A stretch of DNA of 64,000 bases from Punctularia strigosozonata HHB-11173 SS5 (lineage: Eukaryota; Basidiomycota; Agaricomycetes; Corticiales; Punctulariaceae): positions 646,330 to 710,329 of the forward strand of contig NW_006767443.1 in NCBI RefSeq assembly GCF_000264995.1, written 5' to 3'. A program made the translations under genes and the position numbers. The notes beneath the pieces are model-generated. The model ran no database searches and was not told where the DNA came from. It saw only the letters and a program-made list of their open reading frames with translations. Positions 22,920 to 34,700 of this stretch are shown in pieces (the stretch's first letter is position 1; each line of letters begins with the position of its first letter).

Positions 22920-24820
22920 ATGACTTCTCGGCGAGAGCGGTCCAACTCAACTAGGTCTATTCCCGGACCAGTGCGCAACATGAATCCGAAAGACGAGTCG
23001 ATTCCAACTCGTGTAATTATTTCAGCCTGAAGAATTCACGCACATACATGCATTGTTGACGAAACGCCTAGCTCATCAACGAAGATTCTGAACAGTTCGG
23101 GTGGAAAACATTCCGAGAAGATTTTATGTGGGAGGACCGCGTTGAGATGGAGAAAAGAAAGAACGAGCTCAACGACATGTTGATCTTCGTGAGTTTATTC
23201 TGTACGTCACCATGAACTCAGACTCAGACACTGCGAGGCTGGCCTGTTTTCCGCCGTAATCATCGACACGTATCGTAATGGGAAGCAAGATCCCAATGAT
23301 ATCATGATCTTTCTTTTGGCTCAGATATCGCAACAGCTGAACAGCTTCTCTATTGGTGCTCAATTCGCCGATTCTACAGTACATTCCGTGTTCACTGCCC
23401 AAGAAGATCCCAGAACCGCCTCGTGGATGTACTCTGGTATATCAGTCTCATGTTGAGCCTGCTCAGCGCACTTCTGGCCACTCTGGCCCAGCAATGGATT
23501 CACAAGTACCTGAGAGATCCCTTCACCAGTGCTGCGGACTCCGTCGTCTACCACCAAGCCAAACACTTGGGGCTCGTCAAATGGCGGTTTCATTGGCTTG
23601 TCTCCGCCGTCACAATGTTGATCCAGATATCCGTACTCCTTTTCCTCATTGGTTTACTCCTTGTGCGTTGGCACTTTGACGACGTTCTCGCGGCTGGCTT
23701 AGCCACATTCATTGGGATGGCCCTAGCCTTTGGTGCATTCATCACAATCTCGCCGATCTTCTCAAGCACATCTCCTTACACCTCTACTCCGACGGATGTC
23801 ATGCGAACATCCCTCCTGTTTTTCTTCGGCATCATTGAGGTCCTCAAGGATTTAACAGCAATTGTGGTTTCCCAAATCTTTCGATTACGCCGAGATGAAA
23901 TATCTCTCCTCCGTCGGAATTTCCGTTTTTACCTTCGCCATGCATATAGAGTATTCGAATGGGCCCATTCTGGCGCCCAACAACGTGATCGGCTAGTATG
24001 CCGGCAATACAGCCTTGCGGAGCTCAAGCCTTCGCGTGATTCGGTGTTCGCTTGGATTCATGACACAATCGCACAACACCGGGCCCGCGAATGCTACAAT
24101 GACCTCTGGAAAGAGGACGGGGAACAGCGGAGATATCGCCTTCATGTCGCTAAACAAGCCGCTAAGACATACAGTATCTCTGTTCGCATATTGCGAGTAT
24201 ACATCAGATGGGGCACCTTCCAACTCACTTCTGACCCCTTTCTGCACCATATCTTTGGAGAGGATAGCCCTGGTGATCTTCCTAAGATCCTCAATAACCT
24301 TGTCCACTCTCATGATGCGAAATATTACTGCGTCTGGCATGACTTCGACGCTACGGATATTCTGTGGACCATCGCATTTCTGCTATGCGACTGGGCTCGT
24401 AAAGATGACATATCCACGCTCACAGCACACCACGACGGCGTGTTGGGTATGTTGACCCACCGACTGGTTTATTCGTACGTCCGTCATGTTCCATCAGGAA
24501 AAAGCGGACTATCGAAAGAGTCGCTTATTGGGTACCGAAACCCTCTAAAGCCACTAAATGAGCACGTTTTAGTACGTTTTAGGAGGCTTTTAGCAAATCC
24601 GGTTTTTCCTGATGTCAATGATCGGGGGGAGACACGTTCAGCCTCAAACTATCGTACAACACATGTCCATGTGAACAGTACAACCACACGAAATTATCCT
24701 TCACGGTGCTTCGTTATTCTTCAAGGAAACTTCGACAGTGCTGACTTGCAGCCCGCTGGGCCCAGGCTGATCGGGAAGGAACTTGGCAGTAGCCTATGGA
24801 ACAGCCGTCATTCGACGTAA
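22920..24820 (+). CDS. DUF6535-domain membrane protein
   Basis: This family is common in mushroom-forming fungi and has no known function. A four-exon model (22920-23012, 23072-23188, 23238-23378, 23414-24820) gives 585 residues. Exon 2 and 3 show the domain start EQFGWKTFREDFMWEDRVEM, NELNDMLIF-AGLFSAVIID and FLLAQISQQLNSFSIGAQFA. Exon 4 has three membrane segments: DVLWYISLMLSLLSALLATL, VTMLIQISVLLFLIGLLLV and LATFIGMALAFGAFITI. A long cytosolic part follows. The third intron would be only 35 bases (23,379-23,413), unusually short, so a small indel that shifts the frame is the alternative. The last 40 residues run antisense into the 3' exons of the next gene, so the tail is probably not the ancestral carboxyl end. 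Confidence 0.75.
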
Positions 24821-25466
24821 GAAACGACACACCAACGTTTGATACCACTCACCTCAACAGCAAGCAGCTTATCACCAAAGAAGAAGCTGCAGTTGGCGCT
24901 CGAACCGATCTGAGCAGCGGTGTTGAACGCATCGAGCGTCAACGGCGTAAACGACGCGCACGCGCTGTGACCCAGGAACGCAAGCTGCAGAATGTATGGA
25001 CGTTAGCGCGTAAAGTTCATCTACAGAACATTGATAGTCTAACCTTGACCACGGAGCGGTCAAACCACTGCATCACGTAGACGGCGAGGACTGTGTCAGG
25101 CGTTTCGGCGAGGCGGTAGAGAAAGAGGGCCTTGACACCGTAGAACTGTACGGCTCCATCGTTTGCATAAGCCGTGTTCAGGAGCACGCTGCGCGTCGTG
25201 ACAGCAGGGCCGGACTACGTCGAAGAAAACGCTTTCAGCATCATGGTAGCGAGAGGCAGTCAACGCGAGCTTACCCCTTGGATCTTGGCAGTGGGATCAC
25301 GGAGAGTTCCCAAGGTGATGATGTTGCTTTGGCTGTCGACAGGCGTCAGGCCGTAGCTTGACGAGTTGTTAAGCAGCACTTGGAAGACCTGAGGATAAAA
25401 TCTGATCAGTTCACGGCCAGCGGCGAGCATATTTGAAGCAGGACGAACTCCGTTGTTCGCAGGCAT
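24701..25466 (-). CDS. Unrecognised 175-residue protein, tandem copy A
   Basis: Five exons (25449-25466, 25275-25388, 25044-25214, 24853-24984, 24701-24793) give 175 residues with no stop. Landmarks shared with copy B are MPANNG, VFQVLLNNSSSYGLTPVDSQ, TRSVLLNTAY, ALFLYRLAETPDTVLAVYV, QWFDRSVVK, DAFNTAAQIGSSANCSFFFG, DKLLAVE and the ending LPDQPGPSGLQVSTVEVSLK. No signal peptide or membrane segment is evident. The alternation of short hydrophobic strands suggests a beta-rich soluble fold. I do not recognise the family. The first exon is 18 bases long and relies on a GTTCGT donor, used in both copies. The 3' end overlaps the DUF6535 frame on the other strand by 120 bases. Confidence 0.8.
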
Positions 25467-26693
25467 GGCGAGTCCGTTGTAAGCTGATGTGGAGTCAGCT
25501 TGACCTGCAGAACGGGGAAGGTACGACTGCCTTTATATGTTCTGGAGGAAACACGCGGCCTGCACGTAGATAGCTTTGGCGCCCGCCAAACAGGTATCAA
25601 CCTCGGTGCATGAATGTCAGCGACGATCGACCCAGAGAAAAGTTGACCAGAAGCTTACTAGGTTACTTTGCCCCAAGACACGATGCACAGTTATGGTCGT
25701 ATTGTGCCGAGCCGTGAGCACCGTAACCTTGGTCGAGGTGTCATACCACGGGTCGCACGAGCGCTGATAATGGAAGGACCCGAGAATGTGCAACCCCTTT
25801 CATGCACCCTGCTTTCACGGAAATACGATTTCACATTCGCCTTGTGATTGTCCGTTCATCAATGGACATGCCTACACCAGATGGATGGGAAACACGGAGG
25901 CAAGTGGCGGTCCATGCGCCCGTTAGAAGCCAAAACAAGAGACCAGAATAGTTGCCGTGCGCAGGGCACCTCGACTCAACCCTACAGGCCAAAGTCAATG
26001 TTCGAGTCGATATTATGTGCAATGTGAATATCCCCATCGGATCAAGTCCAGGGACAGATCAATGCGGGAGAACCAGCGGGCGTCATAATCTTCGAGTAGA
26101 GTTAGGCTTTGACGTCGAGCTGAATAGATGCCCCCTGAGAGAAGTGATGCACGACGGATGGAGATAGAGCAGCGCCGATGTGAGCTAGAGCGGCACGAGT
26201 CATGGCTTCAAGCGTCCATCCAGTCATGAGGTCAATGTCCAGCATAGGATGTATATCTGAATTAGCTGATACAAAGAGGCCCCGACGACTTCCCGGGGCT
26301 CCAGGGGTTCGCTGCCTCCGAAGCCGAGTACCGTTCCGCGGGTACGCCATTTGAGCTTGGTAGGGTATAGTATAGAGCAACAGATCCGGGTATCGTACGT
26401 GAAGCGGAGTCTAGAGTTGTGCTAACTGAAGGATGGCCCCGAGACAATCATCTGGCCGTGGATGACGAGCCGGACGAGCACGACGATGATGGTGGTCTAA
26501 GAAAGGCAGCGCGATGACGAGCAACATTGCGAGCTCCATACGTGTCTCACGTTTTCCCACGCCTGAATCTCATTCGTGGACCGTCGCTCGATTTGGTTCA
26601 TTCAAACGCCAGGGGCATGATAGGCCATACGAGAAACATATACACCGAGTGTGTACTACAGCACATGGATTACGGTCACAGAACACCGGTCCA
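25467..26693. other. Spacer between the tandem copies A and B
   Basis: The left part is the promoter of copy A, with a TTTATATG TATA-like site at 25,532-25,539 (plus-strand orientation) and a 29-base block at 25,585-25,613 repeated upstream of copy B. The rest has no recognisable gene. Confidence 0.5.
25585..25613 (-). promoter_or_regulatory. Conserved upstream block of copy A
   Basis: These 29 bases lie about 120 bases before the copy A start. They differ from the equivalent block of copy B (27,568-27,596) at only three or four positions, while neighbouring upstream DNA has drifted. The core reads GCCAAACAG and, after a few bases, ATCAAC on the plus strand. A transcription-factor or core-promoter role is inferred. 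Confidence 0.5.
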
Positions 26694-27447
26694 TCAAGGC
26701 GCCTCCTTGTTCTTCAAGGACACTTCGACGGTGATAATTTGTAATCCGCTGGGCCCCGGTTGGTCGGGAAGGAACTTGCCAGTGGCCTATACGGCACCGG
26801 TAAGTCAGCACGGGAAGCGATAACCCGGGCGCATGTTCGCTCACCTCAACAGCGAGCAGCTTGTCACCGAAGAAGAAGCTGCAACCTGCGCTGGCGCCGA
26901 TCTGGGCGGCGCTGTTGAACGCATCGAGCGTGTTAGGCGTGAACGCCTCACACGTGTCATGCGATAGGAATGCGATCTGGGGCACTGTCAGCTCGTGCGT
27001 GTGAATGATACGTTTGATGGCCTCTTACCTTGACCACGGAACGGTCGAACCACTGGGTGACATAAACGGCGAGGACGGTGTCCGGTACCTCCGCCAGGCG
27101 GTAGAGGAAGAGGGCGCGGATGCCGTAGAAGTAGACGGAAGCCGCGTCGCTCGAGTACGCGGTGTTGAGGAGGACGCTGCGCGCAGTGGTAGCAGGCCCA
27201 GCCTGTGGGGTTTTAACGCGTTCGGCGTTCCAGACCCACGAAGAGCTGATCACGGACTTACACCTTGGATTTGGGGTTCGCGGAGGGTACCCAGAGCGAT
27301 GATGTTGCTCTGGCCGTCGAGGGGAGTCAGGCCGTAGCTGGATGCGTTGTTTAGGAGCAGTTGGAAGACCTGAGAGTTCGAACAAGCCAATCAGACACCA
27401 CTGTCCATATCATGGACACCAATACGAACACCGTTGTTGGCAGGCAT
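26694..27447 (-). CDS. Unrecognised 174-residue protein, tandem copy B
   Basis: This is a paralogue of copy A with identical intron positions. Exons 27430-27447, 27262-27369, 27029-27202, 26845-26976 and 26694-26786 give 174 residues. Conserved stretches are VFQLLLNNASSYGLTPLDGQ, SVLLNTAYSSDAASVYFYGI, ALFLYRLAEVPDTVLAVYV, IAFLSHDTCEAFTPNTLDAF, GASAGCSFFFGDKLLAVE and GKFLPDQPGPSGLQIITVEV. Substitutions against copy A are mainly conservative and all introns differ in sequence, so both copies look functional and the duplication is not very recent. Several cysteines (DTCEAF, AGCSFF) are shared or near-shared. Function is unknown, and nothing here supports secretion or an enzymatic motif. Confidence 0.82.
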
Positions 27448-28687
27448 GATGAGTAAAGGCTGAGCTGGGTCGATTCAAGCTTGACCTGGAGGACACGGAA
27501 ATGCGAGTCGCGTTTATATCCTCGGGAAGAAGTATGGAGGCTCTAGACAGATGTTGCTTTGACGTCGGCCAAACAGATATCAACTTCGGGGCATGATGGT
27601 GAGCGACAGTCCGAAGCATGAACGCAACCCTACCGTGTCAGTTGCCCCATCCGTACTTCCGCTATGACCTCCTTCGGCGTAACAAGGTCCGTGAGCAGTC
27701 AATTCCACAACGGATGGCGTACCAGACGCGCCAGAGAGTTTCGCATCGGATTGTCGTGCGGATTCAGGTCCAAGCGGTCGATTATCTGTTGTGCCGACGA
27801 GAGGGGCTGGGGAAGCTGGACTCAGAGGTCAGTGTAATTTTCAAGCTCATTGTTTATCCCCAAGGAGAAGCGAAGCATGTCAAGGGTGGGTAGCTATCGG
27901 CATGATTCAATGCAGCCGGAGTCACAGGGGGCGGATACCAGATCTCGTTGTCGATATCAAGCCGATGATGCCTCATCCTACAGTATAAGAAGGACGGAGC
28001 TTGAGCGAAGCCGATATCATGAGTAAAGAATGGGTCAGCGAGGTTGATAGCCCATCTCCAGTGCATAGAACATATCAAAGATGGCTGCGTTGTTCTTTTA
28101 CGGCTTTCGTTAACCTCCGACCCTTCGAATTCAAGTCGTCGCCCACATTCAGCGCGCACGCATCTTGTTAACTACACGCGGAGTCAGTCAGAACCCAGGA
28201 CTGCTGCAGCGGCGTATGTCATTGCAACCGTGCTGCTCGATGGTGGAGACGAAGAAACAGCGCTTGTGGCTGGGAGGGTCATCACGTGCGCCAACGCGCG
28301 CCTTGATTTTCGCACGACTGGAATTCATTCACCGTTCCGCGTCCTCGTGGCTCCCGCACGGAACAGCTTCCGAGAGCGCATGTTGCGCAACCGCCCCGCA
28401 CAGGCCAGAACGTACTACAACCGACACCTACACTTACACGAGCTCGCTCGACGCTCATCACCTGTACCCTTGTACAACACAACAATCTCGCGTCTTTGAC
28501 AGTGGCTTGATTGTGCTTGGCTTCCCGGTCCTTTGCTTGCCGTCGTGACTCGTAATCGTCCTTATTACTCGGGACGGCTTAGAAGAGTCCTTTACAGAAT
28601 CTCCGCTTGAACATTCGCAACATCATTGGCATCTGCATTGAAATCTATTCACCCGAACCGAATCAGGACGCACGAGTGAGACAGAAG
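27448..28687. other. Divergent intergenic region, copy B / M50B-like gene
   Basis: It contains the copy B promoter (TATA-like GTTTATATC at 27,512-27,520; conserved block at 27,568-27,596) and, on the right, the promoter of the peptidase gene. No coding sequence was recognised in between. Confidence 0.5.
27568..27596 (-). promoter_or_regulatory. Con­served upstream block of copy B
   Basis: This is the partner of the block at 25,585-25,613, at nearly the same distance (about 120 bases) from the start codon. Its conservation between the two paralogues marks it as a likely regulatory site. Confidence 0.5.
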
Positions 28688-30020
28688 ATGACAACATTGG
28701 CGAGCGACCCTCGAATATCCGTCGCGCCCAAAGAAAAGCTTGGTTCGATCCAGCCTACACACGACCAGGTGCGTTCATCCACATGATTACGACGGGACCG
28801 TACGTTCTAACCCGAACGATTCGCTCCTGCTCTTCGTCATCGCAGGTGGTCGTGCTCTACGTTCTCGTCGTCTACACCGTCGTCATTTTCGCAATATGGA
28901 ATATCCCCGGCGCCCGCAGCCTCATCAATCCGCTCAAACTCCTCACTATAGGCTTCCATGAGATGTGTCATATCATCATGGTCAGTCAAAATCACCTGCC
29001 GTCCAACCACCTGCTCCCGAACTCGTGTTGATGCTATATCCGCCTTCAGGCGATATTTACGGGCGGCACAATCCTCCGGGTAACGATTGATCCCAACCTT
29101 GGCGGATGCACCCTCGTCGAGGGCGGCTATCCTCCCGTCATATTGGCCGCCGGTTATATTGGGTCGACCATATTCGGTGGCGTGCTCATGCTAGGCGGAT
29201 GGGACACGCTCGTGGCGAAGATCGAAAGTTTCGTGGTCGGCATTGGTTTGATAGTGCCCCTAGTACTGGTGAGGGACAAGATGTACGTCTTTCTACGCTC
29301 TTTAGTCGTCGCGTTGTGCTTAAGGAGGTTTCTGCAGGACTATCCTATTGACGTTTGTGTACGAGGGGTTATTGATCGGATTCTGGTTCATTGACCATGC
29401 GTATGCTCGCTATCTTGATCGTTCGTTGCTTTTCACTGACATCAGGCTGTAGATCCGCGTTGCGGTGGTACGTTCTCTTCGTAGGGGTCATGAAGTGAGT
29501 TTCCGCCATCGCTATCCGCGAAGAATGGTTCTGAATTAGTTCTTCAGCGTGTTCTACGTCATCTGTACGTGTCGGGATCGTTCAACTGCATTGAATTCGT
29601 CGAGTTCTGAACCAATTTTCCTTCCCAGGGGACATCGCGGACGACCGCTTCTTCCACAAAGCGAACGACTCGGACTGCGCGCAGTTCTCCATCCTGTTTC
29701 CCAAGATCAGTGCCCACGGTGCGTCCCCGGCTGCTCGCCTTCGGGTCATTCGCATCTGACGAGGAAGCTGTTCCTCCACTTAGCTTGGGCAGCCATATGG
29801 ATCCTCTTCGAGATCGGCGCCATGATCGGTTTCACGCTCGTCGGCATCGCCTGTTTCAAGGTACGCGCTTCGCACTTCGCTCCCACTTTTTATGTAGCTC
29901 AAAGGTCGTTCCCTTCTTTCGCAGCGTACGAACGATACGATGGCTCGAGAAGCGGCGCATTGGCTGCCCACGCGAGAGATACTGGAGAAAGTCGGGAACC
30001 TCACGGGCCTGTTCTCATGA
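28688..30020 (+). CDS. Peptidase M50B-like membrane protein
   Basis: Nine exons (28688-28768, 28846-28980, 29050-29282, 29338-29400, 29453-29494, 29548-29564, 29629-29718, 29784-29860, 29925-30020) give 277 residues. After a short soluble start come repeated membrane spans: VVVLYVLVVYTVVIFAIWNI, VILAAGYIGSTIFGGVLML, VVGIGLIVPLVLV, ILLTFVYEGLLIGFWF and AAIWILFEIGAMIGFTLVG. The zinc-peptidase motif HEMCH (HExxH) sits in GFHEMCHIIM, about residues 63-72, typical of the fungal M50B-like family. Such proteins are predicted intramembrane or ER metallopeptidases; no substrate is known. Exon 6 is only 17 bases. The second metal-ligand motif of M50 proteins was not located with certainty. Confidence 0.92.
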
Positions 30021-31703
30021 TCGCCCGTCACGAAGAATCGACAACACGACCCAAGTCACGAAACCGCTTTGCACACATGGCATTCCACCGAGCATCGCAA
30101 CACATCCGTATACACGCGTCGCGGCGACGGGCACGCTCTATATCTATACGCCCGCCGCGACCTCTCCATACGCATTTCGACGCACTCACGCAACGCATAC
30201 ATTCCTGTATACCCTACCCTGGACGTTACACTCGATACTTACTCACGCCTCCTGTACCTTCATAGATCGCGCTCCATGTGCTCCTGTTCTTCCGTGATGA
30301 TTAATGCTAGCGCTTCAGAATTGTCTGCTGCATCCGCCCCTAAGTACCGGTATTGTCTTCTTGCCTTCGGGTATGTGCAGGTTCACATGCCTCCGGTCTC
30401 TCTTCAGCTGCAGTAGTAGGTCAGCGTTGTGGGGGATCTGCCAGTGGTGAAGGCGCCATCAGGCATCGGTCATGATCATCCATCACGGCGCCAATCTTGC
30501 ATACATCACGGTCATTCGACCATCAGCAGTCGTCGCAACTACTGTGTCTGTCGATCCCACACTTCTTCCAACACCGTGACATACATCTCAGGCTATAGAC
30601 GGTATATGCGGGCATCGCGAGGAACTTCGGTATGTATGCGTACACTTATTGGTTGTGCGTGTTGCTCTGGGCTTGTGTGCCTTGTCTGACGGAAATGAAT
30701 CTCGAATCGGTAAGTTCATGTATGGACGATCTTGCCTCACAAGATCCTGCTGGCGCGGGGCGGCGACATCTCGCCTGCTCGGGATCACCGGTGTCCGTAG
30801 CACTGGTCGTCCACTCAATTTTTCTTTCTCACTACTGGACCGTGCCCTCCTTGGTTTCTCCCGCAGTTCACGCTGCTTAACTCCTGCTAAATGACAGGGG
30901 CCCAGTTCTGATTGGATTCGGTGCATCGCCCAGTGGTCGGCGAGGTCGGGCACGGTATATATATCAGATACGCCCTGTCCAGAACCGAGGCCCGAGATCG
31001 AGAGGGGGTTCGTGTGAGAGAGCCTGCATGCGGAGAAGGCTGAGGCGGGTGCTTCTGGTCGAAGCGGGGGGTGGTGATGAGTTTTGTTGTCGCCGTCGTT
31101 GTCGTCGCGGTCTCGTGTTACCCGTAGCTTCCTCTTGGCCGAACCCTACTTTGGCTCTTGTGCTCTCTCCTACCGACCTCCGTCGTTCGAGCGCTGCAGA
31201 AAACAAACATACACGTTCCGGATTTTTGATCGCTGAAGTACCGAGCTCGCTGGGAATTGGACGAAAGCTGTGATTCGCTGCTCAATTCAAAGGTCGGGAC
31301 ACTCCCATCATTTTGTGGGATTTCAGTGTTCACCGTGCCTATCAACTAGCCACTGATACTGAGCGTGCAGGCGAACATACGTGCGACCGGGGTAGATCAG
31401 CACGGCTTGTCTCTGCGTTTCTCCCAGGACGACAACAACACCGATCTCTTACTGCACCTCGCAGTGATAGCGGGCGCGCACCGTCGCACACCGTTGAAGG
31501 AATCTGCGTGCCACGTACGCCCACTCTCGCCACGTTCGCTAATATTACTCCCAGATTAACGAGCCCGCGAATTGCTTCCTTAGACTACTGCCATTGGCCC
31601 ATATACCCATATCCGCCACGACGTCGGCGAAAGCGGGGGCGCACTCGACACTACTTGAAGCTCCACCACTGTAAACCCCCACGGGGCGCACGTAGTCGGA
31701 TCC
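30021..31703. other. Intergenic region upstream of the Bem3-like gene
   Basis: These 1.7 kb contain the 3' side of the peptidase gene and the 5' region of the RhoGAP gene. A 240-codon plus frame (31,313-32,035) overlaps exon 1 of the RhoGAP gene in another frame and looks like a GC-driven shadow. No RNA gene was seen. Confidence 0.5.
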
Positions 31704-34700
31704 ATGGCAACGTCGACCGCGACCGCGAACGGGCGCTCCTCGTCGCAGGAGCGCGGCACCGGGCCAGGCTCCTCGTCGCACCTCCGCACCTCGCCCTCGC
31801 CATTGCGCACCATGACCTCCCCCTCCTCCAACTTCTCTCCCTCCTCCACCCCGCCTTCCTCCTCGTTCACGCCCTCGGCCTCCACGTCCTCCGCGGTCTC
31901 CTCCTCGACCACAACATCCGCGGCGCTCACCTCCGCCGTCACCGCCGAGGCGCTGCTCAGCCAGCACGCCGCCGCTGCGAACCCTCCCCTGGCCGCGCTA
32001 GACCAGGCCCTGTCGGAGCGCAACCTGCTCAGTAGCCAGAACCAGCAGCTTTGGAAGCTCGTCGAGAAACAGCGCAGCGGGTACAACCAGATCATGAAGG
32101 AGCTCGAGCGCGTGCGTGGCGAGCGGGACGGGTACAAGGGCCGGCTGGTCGCCCTCGGGGAGGGCGTCGAGAAGGACAAGGAGGGGAGGGACAAGAGGGA
32201 GAAAGACGCAAAGCCGCTCAAAGCGTCCGCGTCGACGCCGGGGATCAACGGCAGAGAGACGCCGACTGGGCGGGCACCGCTGGTGCGGCACCAATCTGAC
32301 GATCATGGTATGTCGCAACCCTCAATCTCGCGCGCATTGTATCCGCTTCTTATCCCCGATCTTCGTCGCCAGCACGCACGGAAAGCTCAGCGTCGTATGC
32401 CGGAGACCCAAGGCGATATATGGTCCGCGGCCAGTCAGATGAATATGGTCAGTACACTCTCTTCTCGTCCTTGTCCACTTTCTCCATGCTGATCGAGCAC
32501 CGCAGCGAGCCCCACCATCACCGCATCGCGTGCCATCGGCCAGCAGCAGCTCGCGCGCGAACGCCAAATGTCGCTCGACCTCCCGCGCCCTGCGCCTCAA
32601 ACCTCTGCGCCGGCATCAGCCCTCCGCGAGCGCGTATCGTCCGAAAGCTCGCGCCCGCTGCCGCAGCCCCTCAAATCCTTGCCGCCGTCCTCCTCCTCCT
32701 CCAACCCTACAATACCCCCGGCACTGCAGATGCAGATGCAAACCCGCATGTCGCCGCCGCCGCTCGTGATCCCCAACCGCGGCGAGTCACTCGGTGCGAT
32801 CCCGCACCTCAACGTGCCCGCCTCCACCTCCGCGCTCACGCCCATCCCGAACTCGGGGTCGAGCTCTGGCTCTGGTTCCGGCTCCGGTTTCGGCGGGAAT
32901 GACTACGGGAGCGGTTATGGCACGGCCCCCTCGAGCGCGCTCTCTCCCGCATCCACGCGCCCGCTCAACCTGACCCCGCGCTCGAACGGCCCCATGACGC
33001 CCGCCATGAATGCTACCACGCCGATGACAGCGACCTCGCTCTCGCAATTCCCGCTTCCACCCTCCTCGGGGTATGATCCCCGAGCCCAGCCGCAGCAGCC
33101 GCGCGCGCCTCCTACAGGACCCCCGCCTCCCGCCCCTCCCGCACTGCACGAACCGCCTTCTTCGTTCCCCGGTCCACCACCCCCTCTTAACAACTTCAAT
33201 GGCGGCCATGCTCAATCTCCTCCGCAGCAATATCAACCCCAAACGCTTCAACCACCTTCGCAGAGCTCGCTCGCACCGCCTGGCCAGGGGCTTGGCGCAG
33301 ACGCGCGCAGGTTGCACCGCGAGTCCCGCATCGAGCTTCCAGATGAAGCAAGTCGCTACATCGCGAACATGGTCGACAGTCCTGCGGGTAGCCCGGCAAC
33401 GGACGCGCACGAGTTCGCCTCGCAGCAGCAGCAGGTTCAGCAGCAGAGGCAAGGCGCAATGCCACCTCCCTCCCTTCCGCAACAGCAGCAGCAGGGCTTT
33501 TCGGGTGTGCCGAACGGCGCCCAGCCAAGCCTGAACATTACGTCTGCCCTCAACGTGCCCGTGCGCCCGTCGCAGCTCGCCCAAAGCCCGATCACGGGAT
33601 CAGGATCAGAATCAGGATCAGACGCGTACGAGGACGACGAGGACGACACCGCCGATCCCGTTGTGGGCGCATCATCAGCGAGATCTGCCCCCGCGCAGGC
33701 ACAGCCGGCTGCGGGTGCCAATTCCGGGAACAATCCCTTCCTGGATATGGACGACGATGATAACTCCACAGCCGAGTACGGCGTCTCCGCCCAGGCCTCC
33801 ACGAGCGAGCTGTACCAAAGCCACGACTCTTCCAGCGGGGACCTCTACCGCACTTCTGAGGACACAGAGAGCGCGTACGACGGCTCCACACTCGCGTCCG
33901 TGTCACAGGTGACGTCGCAAGAGACGGCTGTGAACCCTGCCTCCCAGCCTCCTTACCCAGCACCCCCTCACCACCCGCCTCACCTCCAACACCAGCACCT
34001 CCAACACATCCGGACCGCCTCAGGCTCGGGCGTCGACTTCCTCCCCGCCGACGAGCCGCCTACTCCCGGGTTACCAGAACAGATCCAGGTGCGCTCGCCG
34101 GCGCGCGGCCCGTCTGAACGCCCGCTGTCCTTCATGCCACCGCGCAAGCCCTCGGACCAGCCGATGTACCGCGCGCTGCCGCTCCTCCTGTCCGACCTTC
34201 CGCGCACGCGCATCTCGGTCCTCCAGAGCTCGATCCGGCCTAACGAGCGCGGGAAGGATGTGCTCAACTTCGTGATCGAGGTCGCGCCTGGTAGTGACAA
34301 GGAGCCGTGGAAGGTCGAGAAGTTGTACAGCGACGTGCTCGGGCTCGATCACCGCGTTAGGGCGGCGGTGGGTCGGAGCGTGTCGAAGAAGATCGCGACG
34401 TTGCCGGAGGGTAAGATGTGGAGGGATCATGCGCCGGCGAAGGCGGATTTGCGGAAGGTGCGTGTGGCGACCGCTTTTGCTTGGCTATATGCATGCTGAC
34501 GGCGTTTCCTTGTTTACCCTTCAGGCTGCGCTCGAATCCTATCTCACGTCCCTGATCAACCTTCCTATCAAGAACAAAGACGAAGTGATCGCGTTCTTCA
34601 CGTCCGATATTGTTCGACCATCCCTTCAACCTGTTGCGCAGGCCGGGTACAAACAGGGATATCTCACCAAGCGCGGGCGCAACTTCGGTGGATGGAAGTC

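Noticed and set aside
32787-33584. 265-codon minus-strand frame
   Set aside because: It is the complement of the Pro/Gln-rich region of the Bem3-like gene; composition explains it.
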